A stretch of DNA of 64,000 bases from Sphingoaurantiacus capsulatus (lineage in GTDB: Bacteria > Pseudomonadota > Alphaproteobacteria > Sphingomonadales > Sphingomonadaceae). This document shows positions 1 to 8,654 of this stretch, piece after piece. Both the position numbers and the translations under genes were made by a program. The notes beneath the pieces were generated by a model, which was given only the letters and a program-made list of their open reading frames with translations, made no database searches and had not been told where the DNA came from. Where the stretch lies: the NCBI RefSeq assembly GCF_042648405.1, contig NZ_JBHRXV010000003.1, forward strand, positions 1-64,000. The letters run 5' to 3'. Position 1 is the first letter of the stretch. Each line of letters opens with the position of its first letter.

Positions 1-103
1 GTGCGCCAACTATCTCGCCAACTCAGGGTATGCTTCCGTGTAGCGTCATCCCGCTCTAGGCGAGATTAGAATCCCCTCCCCGAGGGGAGGGGAGATAAAG
101 CAG

Positions 104-137
104 AAAAAGGCCCGGCGGTTTCCCGCCGGGCCTTTTC
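104..137 (-). terminator. Rho-independent terminator after the BI-1-like gene
   Basis: A 10-bp G+C-rich stem (GGCCCGGCGG with CCGCCGGGCC) around a 4-nt loop is followed on the minus strand by a T run. It lies about 25 bp past the stop codon of the leftward gene ending at 161. A second short hairpin of CCCCTCCCC/GGGGAGGGG at about 73-93 resembles one half of the pyrimidine-rich intergenic repeats found elsewhere in the window. Confidence 0.85.
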
Positions 138-160
138 CGTTTCAGCCTCTATCGCGAGGG

Positions 161-895
161 CTACTCGCGGTTGCTGCCCATGAAGCGCAGCAGGAAGAGG
201 AAGAGGTTGATGAAGTCGAGGTAGAGCGTCAGCGCGCCCATGATGATCGACTTGCCGCGGAACGAGGTGCCCGCGACGTGGTCGTACATCAGCTTGATCT
301 TCTGCGTGTCGTAGACCGTGAGGCCGGCGAACAGCAGCACGCCGATCAGGCTGATCGCGAAGCTGAGGCCGCTCGACTGCAGGAACAGGTTGATCAGGCT
401 CGCGACGATCAGGCCGACGAGGCCCATGAGCAGGAAGGTGCCCATGCCCGACAGGTCCTTCTTCGTCGTGTAGCCGTAGAGGCTCAGCGCGCCGAAGGAG
501 GCGGCCGTCGCGAAGAACGTGCTGGCGATCGAGGCGCCGGTGTAGGCGAGGAAGATCGTCGACAGCGACAGACCCATCAGCACCGCGTAACCCCAGAACA
601 GCGCCTGGGCGGTGGTCTCCGAGATCTTGTTGATGCCGAAACTCAGCCACAGCACGAGGCCGAGCGGCGCGAACATGACGACATATTTCAGCACGCCGGG
701 GCTCATGAACACCTGGGCGGCAAGGCCGCTGGCGGCAAAGCCGAACGCCACGAGGCCGGTAAGCAGCACGCCCGAGGCCATGTAATTGTAGACCGACAGC
801 ATGTAGGTCCGCAGGCCCTCGTCGCGCGCAACGGCGCCCGAGCGGGGAACCGAGGCGGTCGCTCCATAACTGGTGCGAGGGTCGAAATCAGCCAT
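161..895 (-). CDS. Bax inhibitor-1/YccA family membrane protein
   Basis: A 244-residue polytopic inner-membrane protein of the BI-1 (TMBIM, UPF0005) family. Members act as pH-sensitive calcium leak channels or, as YccA, interact with the FtsH protease; the function in this organism is not known. After a polar N-terminus of about 30 residues, roughly seven hydrophobic segments follow to residue 240. Conserved acidic positions of the family are visible in VYDTQKI near residue 195 and in YLDFINLF near residue 227. The length is normal for the family. The gene stands alone, is read leftwards and has its own terminator. The ATG at 895 fits the expected N-terminus. The family call is firm, the physiological role is not. 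Confidence 0.9.
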   Translation of the reverse strand: MADFDPRTSYGATASVPRSGAVARDEGLRTYMLSVYNYMASGVLLTGLVAFGFAASGLAAQVFMSPGVLKYVVMFAPLGLVLWLSFGINKISETTAQALFWGYAVLMGLSLSTIFLAYTGASIASTFFATAASFGALSLYGYTTKKDLSGMGTFLLMGLVGLIVASLINLFLQSSGLSFAISLIGVLLFAGLTVYDTQKIKLMYDHVAGTSFRGKSIIMGALTLYLDFINLFLFLLRFMGSNRE

Positions 896-982
896 TTCAG
901 GTCTCTCCCAAAAGGCCGGCGCAATGCCGGTTAATCGAAATATCGTGTCGAACGCTTACGCTTTCAAGCAAAACCGAACACG

Positions 983-3481
983 TCACAGCGTACGCAGCAC
1001 CCGGTTCGGCCTTGCGGACAACGCGCTCCACGAGCCGACGAGCCCGAGACCGATCGTCACAGCGGCGCCGATCAGCACCGTTGCGACCACCGGCGGCCAG
1101 CTCGGCAGCCATTCGAGATCGAACGTCTGCGTCACCACATACCAGCCGGCGAGCGTGCCGAGCCCGAACGCCAGCCCGCTGACGATCGCCGCCAGCACAC
1201 CATATTCGATGAGCAGCGCGCGCAGCACCTGCCAGCGCGTCGCACCGAGTACCTTCAGTAGTACAGCATCATAGGTCCGCGCCCGGCGGCCAGCAGCGAG
1301 CGCGCCGACCAGCACCGCGATGCCGGCGGCGACGGCGACGCTGGCGGCGGAGCGGACGGCGGCGGAGAGCTGCGTCAGCATGCCGGCGGCGGTCTCGATC
1401 ACGTCCTTCACGCGGATCACCGACACGGTCGGGAAGCTGCGGGTGGCGTCGCGATAGAGGGCGCGTTCCTCGCTGGGCGAGACGGCGGCGGTGGCCATGA
1501 AGCTGTGCGGCGCGCCCTGCAGGGTGTTCGGCGAGAATATCATGACGAAGTTGAAGCCGAGCGAATCCCAGTCGATCTCGCGCAGCGAGGCGATCTCGGC
1601 GGTGATCTCGACGCCGAGCACCGAGATGGTCAGCGTGTCGCCGACGCCGACGCCGAGCGCCTGCGCCGCCTCGACATCGAGCGACACCAGCGGCGGGCCG
1701 TCATAGCCTTCCGGCCACCACTCGCCGCCGACGAGGCGGTTGCCCTGCGGAATCTCGTTCGCATAGGTGAGGCCGCGGTCGCCCCGCAGGATCCAGGCGC
1801 CGTCGGGAATGTCCTTCATCTCGCTGACCCGCTGGCCGTCGACAGCGACGACGGGGCCGCGCAGCGAGGGGACGAGGCGGAGCTCGGCTGCGGGCGCGTG
1901 GCGGCGGACGAGGCCTTCGAAGGTCTGCACTTCCGGTGAGGGGATATCGAGGAAGAAGAAGCTCGGGGCGCGATCGGGGATGCTGCGGTTGATCTGGCCC
2001 GAGAGGTTGGTCTCGATCACCGCGAGCGTCGCGAACAGGGTGAGGCCGAGGCCGAGCGCGACGACGAGCTGGCGGGTGAGCGCGCCGGGGCGGTGCAGGT
2101 TGGCGAGCGCGAGGCGGAGCAAGGTGCCCTTCGGGCGCGGCAGGCGCGCGGCGACGGCGCGGACGCCGGCGGCGAGGCCGGTCAGGATGAGCAGCAACGC
2201 CAGCGCCGCAGCGATGAAGCCGGCGGCGAACAGCGGCTCGCGGGCCTGCGCGATGGCGATGGCGGCGATGGCGAGCGCCGAGCCGACCACCGCGAGCAGC
2301 GTCGGCCAGCCGGGCCAGCGCACCGGCTCGACACCGGCGCGGAACAGCCGCGCGGCGGGGACGCTGCAGGCGCGGGCGAGCGGCCACAGCGCGAACACCA
2401 CGGCAATGAGCACGCCGTAGGCGGCGCCGGTGAGCAGCGGGACCGGATAGAGCCCGAGTTCGGGCGGCGCAGGCAAGGCGCTGCCGGCGACCAGCACCAC
2501 CGCCCAGGGCACAGCCGCGCCGACCAGCGCACCAACGGCGACGGCGACGAGGGCGACGAGGCCGATCTGCAGCAGATAGCTCTGGAAGATCAGCCGCGAG
2601 GTGGCGCCGAGGCTCTTGAGCGTCGCGATGGTGCCGCTCTTGGCGTCGAGGTAGGAGGCGACTCCGTTGCCGACGCCGACGCCCGCGACGACGAGCGCGG
2701 TGAGGCCGACGAGCGTCAGAAACTGGCTGATCCGCTCGACGAAACGGCGCACGCCCGGCGCGCCGTTGGTGCGGTCGTCGATGTCCCAGCCGGCATCGGG
2801 GAAACGCTCCTTCAGCGCCGGCTCGACCGCCTCGATATCGGCGGTCGGCGGCATGCGCAGGCGATAATGATACTGGAACAGGCTGCCCGGCTGGACGAGG
2901 CCGGTGGCGGGCAGCGTCTCCATCGAGATCATCACGCTCGGCCCGAGGGTGAAGCCCTCGCTGGCGCGGTCGGGCTCGTTCTCGATGACGCCCGACACGG
3001 TGAGCGTGGTGTTGCCCAGCTCGATGCGGTCGCCGACGGCGAGGTCAAGCTGATCGGCCAGCGCTTGAGCGATGACGGCGTTGGGGCCGCTGAGCGCAGT
3101 TTGCAGCGGCGTACCACCGGCGAGGCGGAAGTCGCCGTAGAGCGGATAAACGCCGTCGACCGCCTTCAGCTCGCCGAGAACGCGGGTGTCGCCGCCAACC
3201 TCGCCGACCATCGCGCGCATCCGAACGCCTTCGGAGACGTCGCCAAACTCGGCGAAGGCGGCGCGCTCGGCGTCGGTGGCGCGGCGGACGCCCAGCTCGA
3301 TGGCGACGTCGCCGCCGAGGATTTCCTGGCCGCGCAAGGACAGCCCCTCGACGATCGACGCGCCGAGGCTGCCGACGCCCGCCAGCCCGGCCACACCGAG
3401 GAACAGGCAGATGGCGAGGAGGCGCAGCCCGGTGAGGCCACCGCGGAGTTCGCGAAGCGCGAAGCGGAGTGCGAGTGCCAT
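983..3481 (-). CDS. ABC transporter permease, YbbP/FtsX-like, 832 aa
   Basis: This is the large membrane subunit of a YbbAP-type ABC exporter, the family often annotated as linked to lysophospholipase L1. The protein starts MALALRFALRELRGG and has an N-terminal transmembrane helix, a long periplasmic domain (about residues 45-240), a three-helix FtsX block (about 250-370), further membrane segments near 390-450, a second periplasmic domain, and a C-terminal FtsX block (about 700-832). That two-FtsX architecture distinguishes YbbP-like permeases from the 400-residue MacB/LolC types. The matching ATPase lies upstream at 3612-4304 on the same strand, and a TesA-like esterase diverges from it, the classic neighbourhood. 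An intergenic repeat of about 110 bp separates ATPase and permease. The exported substrate is unknown; family knowledge suggests hydrophobic or lipid-like compounds. Confidence 0.9.
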   Translation of the reverse strand: MALALRFALRELRGGLTGLRLLAICLFLGVAGLAGVGSLGASIVEGLSLRGQEILGGDVAIELGVRRATDAERAAFAEFGDVSEGVRMRAMVGEVGGDTRVLGELKAVDGVYPLYGDFRLAGGTPLQTALSGPNAVIAQALADQLDLAVGDRIELGNTTLTVSGVIENEPDRASEGFTLGPSVMISMETLPATGLVQPGSLFQYHYRLRMPPTADIEAVEPALKERFPDAGWDIDDRTNGAPGVRRFVERISQFLTLVGLTALVVAGVGVGNGVASYLDAKSGTIATLKSLGATSRLIFQSYLLQIGLVALVAVAVGALVGAAVPWAVVLVAGSALPAPPELGLYPVPLLTGAAYGVLIAVVFALWPLARACSVPAARLFRAGVEPVRWPGWPTLLAVVGSALAIAAIAIAQAREPLFAAGFIAAALALLLILTGLAAGVRAVAARLPRPKGTLLRLALANLHRPGALTRQLVVALGLGLTLFATLAVIETNLSGQINRSIPDRAPSFFFLDIPSPEVQTFEGLVRRHAPAAELRLVPSLRGPVVAVDGQRVSEMKDIPDGAWILRGDRGLTYANEIPQGNRLVGGEWWPEGYDGPPLVSLDVEAAQALGVGVGDTLTISVLGVEITAEIASLREIDWDSLGFNFVMIFSPNTLQGAPHSFMATAAVSPSEERALYRDATRSFPTVSVIRVKDVIETAAGMLTQLSAAVRSAASVAVAAGIAVLVGALAAGRRARTYDAVLLKVLGATRWQVLRALLIEYGVLAAIVSGLAFGLGTLAGWYVVTQTFDLEWLPSWPPVVATVLIGAAVTIGLGLVGSWSALSARPNRVLRTL

Positions 3482-3490
3482 CGCCGTTAC

Positions 3491-3597
3491 ACCCTCACCT
3501 GTCCGCTCCCGCAGGCGGGAGAGGGACGCCGTTCAAACCCCTCGCCCGCTTGCGGGAGAGGGAGGGGCCCAGCCGCAGGCTGGGAGGGTGAGGGTGC
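3491..3597. repeat. Intergenic inverted repeat (CTCCCGC-type) inside the ybbAP operon
   Basis: Contains the imperfect hairpins CTCCCGCAGGCGGGAG and CCCGCTTGCGGGAG, plus CCCAGCCGCAGGCTGGG, flanked by ACCCTCACC and GGTGAGGGT as outer arms. The same architecture recurs at 42142-42269, 44414-44541, 54296-54467 and 60988-61093. Here it sits between two genes of one operon. Confidence 0.75.
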
Positions 3598-3611
3598 AGC
3601 GCCGACGCGTT

Positions 3612-4304
3612 TCAAGCTGCCACCCGGTCGCTGGCGATCTGGCCGTCGCGCATTTCGATGATGCGGCCGCAGCGGCCGGCGAGTTCGGTGTCGTGGGTGA
3701 TGAGGACGAGTGTCGCGCCGGTTTCGCGCTGGCGGTCGAACATCAGCTCGACGATCGAATGGCCGGTGGCGGCGTCGAGGTTGCCGGTCGGCTCGTCGGC
3801 GAACAGGATCGCCGGCCCCGGCGCCATGGCGCGGGCGATGGCGACGCGCTGCTGCTCGCCGCCCGAGAGCTGCGCGGGATAGTGGCCGATGCGGTGGCCG
3901 AGGCCGACCGCGACCAGTTCACGCTCGGCGCGCTCGAAGGCGTCGGCGTGGCCGGCGAGTTCGAGGGGCACCGCGACATTTTCGAGCGCGGTCATCGTGG
4001 GGATCAGGTGGAAAGCCTGCAGCACGATGCCGATGCGGGCGCGCCGCGCCTCGGCCAGCGCATCCTCGCCGAGCCCTACGAAATCTTGGCCCGCGACGCG
4101 GATCTGGCCACCCGTCGCCTGCTCCAATCCTGAGAGGATCGCCATCAGCGACGATTTGCCCGAGCCCGAAGGCCCGAGGATTGCGACACTCTCGCCAGCG
4201 CCCACGCCCAGCGAGACGCCGCGGAGGATTTCGACGCGGCCGGCGCCGCTGGCGAGCGCGAGGGTGACATCGCGGGCGTCGATCACCATATCGGGAATGT
4301 TCAT
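3612..4304 (-). CDS. ABC transporter ATP-binding protein, YbbA-like
   Basis: Cytoplasmic ATPase of 230 residues that should power the permease encoded directly downstream. Walker A (GPSGSGKSS) is near residue 45, the signature LSGGEQQRV near 143, and Walker B with the catalytic Glu (LFADEPTGNLD) near 165, followed by the switch His in LITHD. This is the MacB/LolD/YbbA subfamily of ATPases. I place the start at the ATG at 4304 (MNIPDMVIDARDV); an upstream in-frame extension to 4499 lacks similarity and would run into the divergent esterase gene. Its start is only 34 bp from the divergent tesA-like start, so both are probably driven from overlapping promoters. Confidence 0.92.
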   Translation of the reverse strand: MNIPDMVIDARDVTLALASGAGRVEILRGVSLGVGAGESVAILGPSGSGKSSLMAILSGLEQATGGQIRVAGQDFVGLGEDALAEARRARIGIVLQAFHLIPTMTALENVAVPLELAGHADAFERAERELVAVGLGHRIGHYPAQLSGGEQQRVAIARAMAPGPAILFADEPTGNLDAATGHSIVELMFDRQRETGATLVLITHDTELAGRCGRIIEMRDGQIASDRVAA

Positions 4305-4338
4305 GCGGTTAGCTGGAGCCTTAGGCGATGAGGGGGCA

Positions 4339-5094
4339 ATGAGGATCGTTACACATCCGTATAACGTGATTTCCGCATATGAGGCGCTGCGGCGCCTTGT
4401 CCACCTCACCCTGTTCGTTGTGCTAGGATCGATGCTGGTCAGTCCCGCTGCTGCCGCTCCGTCTGAGCGGCTGGTGCTGGCCTTCGGTGATTCCCTCACC
4501 GCCGGTTACCGGCTGAAGCCGACCGAGAGCTTCCCCGCGCAGCTCGAGGCGCAGTTGCGCGCCGACGGGCTGAAGGTGCGTGTGCACAATGCCGGCGTGT
4601 CGGGTGACACCACCTCGGGCGGCAAGGCGCGGCTGGCGTGGGTGCTGAACGGCCTCAAGCAGAAGCCCGACCTCGCGATCCTCGAGCTCGGCGCCAACGA
4701 CATGCTGCGCGGTCAGAATCCGAAGCTGACCGAGGCGAACCTCGATGCCATGCTGGTCGAGTTCAGGAAGCGCGGCATCCCGGTGGTGCTGGCCGGAATG
4801 TTCGCCTCGCAGAATTTGGGCGTCCGCTATTTCGACGAGTTCAACGGCATCTTCCCGCGCCTCGCGAAGAAGCACGGCGCGACGCTCTATCCCTTCTTCA
4901 TGAAGGGCGTGGTGTTCAACAAGACGCTGCTGCTCGACGACGGCATCCACCCCAACCGGCAGGGCGTCGCGCTGATCGCCAAGAACATGCTGCCGACGGT
5001 GAAGGCCGAGCTGCTGAAGCTGCCGGCGCCCAAGCCGGTGCCGAGCGTCGTTCCCGCCAAGGCCGCCAGTGCACCGGCTGTTCGTCGGGATTGA
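4339..5094 (+). CDS. tesA: Arylesterase / lysophospholipase L1-like SGNH hydrolase
   Basis: A 251-residue exported esterase of the GDSL/SGNH family, expected to hydrolyse thioesters, lysophospholipids or short acyl esters in the periplasm. An N-terminal signal peptide (hydrophobic stretch about residues 20-39, ending SPAAAA) precedes the four diagnostic blocks: FGDSLTAGY with the nucleophilic Ser, GVSGDTTSGG, GANDMLRG, and DGIHPN with the catalytic Asp and His. It diverges from the ybbAP-type transporter, the arrangement seen in Escherichia coli. The ATG at 4339 follows a short purine-rich stretch. Its 3-prime end overlaps the next gene by 26 bp, so translation of thpR is probably coupled. 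A C-terminal Pro/Ala-rich tail of about 20 residues follows the catalytic core. Confidence 0.93.
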   Translation: MRIVTHPYNVISAYEALRRLVHLTLFVVLGSMLVSPAAAAPSERLVLAFGDSLTAGYRLKPTESFPAQLEAQLRADGLKVRVHNAGVSGDTTSGGKARLAWVLNGLKQKPDLAILELGANDMLRGQNPKLTEANLDAMLVEFRKRGIPVVLAGMFASQNLGVRYFDEFNGIFPRLAKKHGATLYPFFMKGVVFNKTLLLDDGIHPNRQGVALIAKNMLPTVKAELLKLPAPKPVPSVVPAKAASAPAVRRD

Positions 5095-5602
5095 TCCGCC
5101 CGAGGCGATCAAGGACCAGCTCATCGACCTGATGGGCGGCGTCGCCGGGGCGCGCTGGCAGTCCGACGAGCAGCTGCACCTGACATTGCGGTTCATCGGC
5201 GAGGTCGACCGGCATCAGGCGAACGATGTCGTCGCGGCGCTGGCATCGTTGCATGCGCCGCGGTTCGAATTGTCGCTGGCCGGGGTCGGGACGTTCGACA
5301 AGCGCGGGCAGGTCAATGCGCTGTGGGCGGGCGTGACGCCGCACATGGCGGTGCATGCGCTGCACAAGAAGATCGATCAGGCGATGGTGCGTGTCGGGCT
5401 GGAGCCCGAGCATCGGGCGTATCAGCCGCACATCACCCTGGCGCGGTTCGGGCGGGATACGGCGGGGCTGGACGGGTTTGTCGCGCAGCATGGCGGGCTG
5501 GCGAGCGCGCCGTTCGCGGTGGATGATTTCTGTTTGTACGAGAGCGAGCTGACGAACGCGGGGAGCGTATACACGATCGTCGAGCGGTATCGGCTGGATT
5601 AG
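5069..5602 (+). CDS. thpR: RNA 2',3'-cyclic phosphodiesterase
   Basis: A 177-residue 2H phosphoesterase that opens 2',3'-cyclic phosphate ends of RNA (formerly called LigT, 2'-5' RNA ligase). The two hallmark HxT motifs are present: HLTLRFIG near residue 36 and HITLARFG near residue 124, spaced as in the family. The start is GTG at 5069, giving MHRLFVGIDPP, the typical family N-terminus. The gene overlaps the 3-prime end of the esterase gene by 26 bp in another frame. A hairpin-rich repeat follows. Confidence 0.93.
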   Translation: MHRLFVGIDPPEAIKDQLIDLMGGVAGARWQSDEQLHLTLRFIGEVDRHQANDVVAALASLHAPRFELSLAGVGTFDKRGQVNALWAGVTPHMAVHALHKKIDQAMVRVGLEPEHRAYQPHITLARFGRDTAGLDGFVAQHGGLASAPFAVDDFCLYESELTNAGSVYTIVERYRLD

Positions 5603-5623
5603 GGCCGCCCGCTTCCCCTTCTT

Positions 5624-5729
5624 CGTCGTCCCCGCAAAGGCGGGGATCCAGTCCACTTGCGAACGCTCTGCCCGCTACCGCGGGCGCTTTTTTTGTCAGG
5701 CTGGGTCCCCGCCTTCGCGGGGAGGACGA
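5624..5729. repeat. REP-like inverted pair, GTCATCCCCGC type
   Basis: Two arms in opposite orientation, each a hairpin of CCCCGC, a GAA-containing loop and GCGGGG, flanked outward by CGTCGTC/GACGA and inward by TCCAG/CTGGG. The pair encloses about 48 bp of unrelated sequence. Closely similar pairs occur at 14495-14573 and 38616-38717. It lies between convergent genes. Confidence 0.8.
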
Positions 5730-5746
5730 TCTGAGGTGGGTGGAGC

Positions 5747-6208
5747 TTACTTCCGCACCGCGTCCAACAGGCCCTTCGCCCCCGCTTCCACCAACGCATA
5801 GGTCTCATCGAACCCTTCCGGGCCGCCGTAATAGGGGTCGGGCACGTCGGGGATGCCCGTCTCCGGCGCATAGTCGAGCAGTTTTGCCACCGCCGCCGTC
5901 GCATCGGCCGGGCGCATCGCCTGCAGGTTGGCGAGGTTCGACGAATCCATCGCGATGATGTGATCGAAGCTGCGGAAATCGTCTTCCGTCACCAGCCTTG
6001 CGCGAAGCCCTGAGATATCGAGGCGGTTCTTCGCGGCGACCGCCTGCGCGCGCTTGTCGGGCGCATGGCCGAGGTGCCAGTCGCCGGTGCCGGCGGAATC
6101 GATGCGCACCGCGACGCCTTCGCGCGCCGCGAGATCGCGGAACACGCCTTCGGCCAGCGGCGAGCGGCAGATGTTGCCTAGGCAAACGAACAGGACCGAC
6201 GGGGTCAT
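5747..6208 (-). CDS. Low-molecular-weight protein-tyrosine phosphatase
   Basis: A 153-residue cytoplasmic phosphatase. The P-loop C-x5-R-S lies at residues 9-16 (CLGNICRS), immediately after a short beta strand, and the general-acid Asp lies in DVPDPYYGG near residue 125, both as in eukaryotic and bacterial LMW-PTPs. Substrates may be tyrosine-phosphorylated proteins or sugar-phosphate compounds; no tyrosine kinase is nearby to decide. The start is ATG at 6208 (MTPSVLFVCLG), because the further upstream in-frame Met would add a non-homologous tail. It is monocistronic and convergent with thpR. Confidence 0.93.
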   Translation of the reverse strand: MTPSVLFVCLGNICRSPLAEGVFRDLAAREGVAVRIDSAGTGDWHLGHAPDKRAQAVAAKNRLDISGLRARLVTEDDFRSFDHIIAMDSSNLANLQAMRPADATAAVAKLLDYAPETGIPDVPDPYYGGPEGFDETYALVEAGAKGLLDAVRK

Positions 6209-6297
6209 GCTTCTCTTTCTCTCAACGGCGATGCATCCTGCCTTCAGATAGACGGCGCCGCCCATAAAACAACGCGCCGCACCCCGGGGAGATCATC

Positions 6298-7875
6298 GTG
6301 GAGCAGCAGGCAGCGACGACGGCGGACGAAGCGGAGATTCGCAAGAGCGACATCGGCGGCCCCTACGCCTGGTATGTGCTGGGCGTGCTGGTGCTGGTCT
6401 ATATGATCAACTTCATCGACCGGCAGATCATCTCGATCCTCGCGGAAGATATCAAAGCCGATCTCGGCGTCACCGACGCCGATCTGGGCTTCCTCTACGG
6501 CACCGCCTTCGGCGTCTTCTATTCGCTGTTCGGCATCCCGCTCGGGCGGCTCGCCGACATGTGGTACCGCGGCCGGCTGATGACGATCGGCCTGTCGGTC
6601 TGGTCGTTGATGACCGCGGTGTCGGGCTTCGCGCAGAATTTCACGCAGCTGGCTGCGGCGCGCATCGGTGTCGGCATCGGCGAGGCGACCGCCTCCCCCT
6701 GCGCCTTCTCGATGATCTCCGACTATTTCCCCAAGGAGCAGCGCGCCACCGCGCTCGGCATCTATTCCTCCGGCCTCTACCTCGGCGCCGGCACCTCGCT
6801 GTTCATCGGCGGCCTTGTCGTCCAGTCGTGGAACGCCGCCTATCCGAGCGGCGGGCCGATGGGCCTGATGGGCTGGCAGGCAGCCTTCCTCGCCGTCGGT
6901 CTTCCGGGGCTGCTGCTCGCGATCTGGGTCGCGACCTTGCGTGAGCCGGTGCGCGGCCTCGCCGACGGCCACATCACCCCGGCCGAGCCCAATCCCTGGG
7001 GCAAGTTCTTCACCGAGCTGTCGAGCATCGTGCCGCCGTTGACGCTGGTGCATGCGGCGTTGAACGGCGTGGCGGCGCTGGTCACCAATGTCATCGGTCT
7101 CGCGATCATCGTCGCGGGGGCGTGGGGCATGGTGATGCTGACCGGCGATATCCCGCAGTGGGCGGCCGTCGGCCTCGGCGTTTACGCCGTCTTCTCCTGG
7201 TCGCAGTCGCTGAAGCGGCGCGACCCGGCGACCTACAAGCTGATCTGGGGCACGCCGGCGTTCATGCTGACGGTGCTCGGCTTCGGCCTGATCGCCTTCG
7301 GCACCTATGCGGTCGGCTTCTGGGCGGTGCCCTACGCGATCCGCGAATGGGGCGTCGACAAGGCGACCGCCGGCTTCCTGCTCGGCGGCGGCGCCGCGGC
7401 CTCGGGCTTCATCGGCGTCATCCTCGGCGGCCGCCTGTCCGACCGGTTCCGCCGCACCAATCCGTCGGGCCGCATCCTCATCGGCTTCCTGTCGATCTTC
7501 GGGTCGGCGCCGCTGCTGGTCTGGAGCTTCACGACGACCAGCGAGACCTTGTTCTACATCCTCGCCTTCGTGAACGGCATCTTCGCCTCGCTGTGGGTCG
7601 GCGTTGCCGCCGCCACCACGCAGGACCTGGTGCTGCCGCGCATGCGAGGTGCTGCCACCGCCACCTATTTCCTCGGCACCACGCTGATCGGCCTCGGCAT
7701 GGGGCCCTATGCGGTCGGCAAGGTCAGCCTGATCACCGGCGACCTTGGCGTTGCCTGCATGAGCGTCATCGCGGTGATGCCGATCACCCTCATTAGCCTT
7801 GTGCTGGTCTATCGCTGGCTGCCAGAGGCGGAAGCGACGCGCTTCGAGCGCAGCGGCGAGACACCGGGAGCCTGA
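6298..7875 (+). CDS. MFS transporter with a central membrane insertion, 525 aa
   Basis: Inner-membrane carrier of the major facilitator superfamily, of the spinster-like type common in sphingomonads (MINFIDRQIISILAEDIK near residue 35, GRLADMW loop motif near 83). It starts at GTG 6298 preceded by a GGGGAGA ribosome site. At 525 residues it is about 100 longer than usual: residues about 250-330 carry two extra hydrophobic segments between the N- and C-terminal six-helix halves, so 14 membrane helices are predicted. The following SDR gene begins 2 nt after its stop codon, which suggests a transport-plus-oxidation pair. The substrate is unknown. Confidence 0.88.
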   Translation: MEQQAATTADEAEIRKSDIGGPYAWYVLGVLVLVYMINFIDRQIISILAEDIKADLGVTDADLGFLYGTAFGVFYSLFGIPLGRLADMWYRGRLMTIGLSVWSLMTAVSGFAQNFTQLAAARIGVGIGEATASPCAFSMISDYFPKEQRATALGIYSSGLYLGAGTSLFIGGLVVQSWNAAYPSGGPMGLMGWQAAFLAVGLPGLLLAIWVATLREPVRGLADGHITPAEPNPWGKFFTELSSIVPPLTLVHAALNGVAALVTNVIGLAIIVAGAWGMVMLTGDIPQWAAVGLGVYAVFSWSQSLKRRDPATYKLIWGTPAFMLTVLGFGLIAFGTYAVGFWAVPYAIREWGVDKATAGFLLGGGAAASGFIGVILGGRLSDRFRRTNPSGRILIGFLSIFGSAPLLVWSFTTTSETLFYILAFVNGIFASLWVGVAAATTQDLVLPRMRGAATATYFLGTTLIGLGMGPYAVGKVSLITGDLGVACMSVIAVMPITLISLVLVYRWLPEAEATRFERSGETPGA

Positions 7876-7877
7876 GC

Positions 7878-8654
7878 ATGAAGATCGACGACCTCTTCTC
7901 CATCCGCGGCAAAGTCGCGCTGATCACCGGCGGCAGCCGCGGCATCGGCGAGATGATCGCGCGCGGCTATGTGGCGAACGGCGCCAAGGTCTACATCAGC
8001 TCGCGGAAAGGCAGCGACTGCGCGACGCTCGCCGAGGAACTGTCGCAGTTCGGCGAGTGTATTCCCCTGCCCGCCGACCTGGGGCGGATGGACGAGATCG
8101 AGCGGCTGGGCGCCGAGCTGGAGAAGCGCGAAGGCAAGCTCGACATCCTGATCAACAACGCCGGCGCCAGCTGGGGCGCGCCGTTCGACGAGTTCCCGGA
8201 AAGCGGCTGGGACAAGGTCATGGACCTGAACGTCAAGTCGGTGTTCTTCCTGACGCAGCGGCTGGTGAAGCTGCTGGAGGCCGCCGCCACGCCCGATGAC
8301 TTCGCGCGGGTCATCAACATCGGGTCGATCGACGGCATCCATGTCTCGCCGATCGAGACCTACAGCTACGCCGCATCGAAGGCCGGCGTGAACCACATGA
8401 CCCGGATGATGGCGAAGTTCCTCGCCGAGCGGCACATCGCGGTGAACGGCATCGCGCCGGGCTATTTCCCGTCGAAGATGACCGCCGGCATCGCCGAGGA
8501 CGACGCCAAGGCGACGATGGAGGCGACGCCGATGAAGCGTCGCGGCCAGCCGCACGACATGGCAGGCATCGCCATCTACCTCGCGTCGAAGGCGAGCAGC
8601 TTCGTCTGCGGATCGGTGATTCCGGTCGACGGCGGGTACGCGACGACGGCTTAG
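7878..8654 (+). CDS. SDR family NAD(P)-dependent oxidoreductase
   Basis: A 258-residue classical short-chain dehydrogenase/reductase. The cofactor loop TGGSRGIG is at residues 17-24, NNAG is near 93, and the catalytic Ser and YxxxK are found in the stretch around INIGSIDG and YSYAASKAG. The C-terminus GSVIPVDGGYATTA is typical. It is similar in style to RhlG-like beta-ketoacyl reductases, but the substrate cannot be read from the sequence. It is probably cotranscribed with the MFS gene ending 2 nt upstream. Its stop codon interlocks by 4 bp (TTAG) with the stop of the convergent permease gene. Confidence 0.9.
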   Translation: MKIDDLFSIRGKVALITGGSRGIGEMIARGYVANGAKVYISSRKGSDCATLAEELSQFGECIPLPADLGRMDEIERLGAELEKREGKLDILINNAGASWGAPFDEFPESGWDKVMDLNVKSVFFLTQRLVKLLEAAATPDDFARVINIGSIDGIHVSPIETYSYAASKAGVNHMTRMMAKFLAERHIAVNGIAPGYFPSKMTAGIAEDDAKATMEATPMKRRGQPHDMAGIAIYLASKASSFVCGSVIPVDGGYATTA

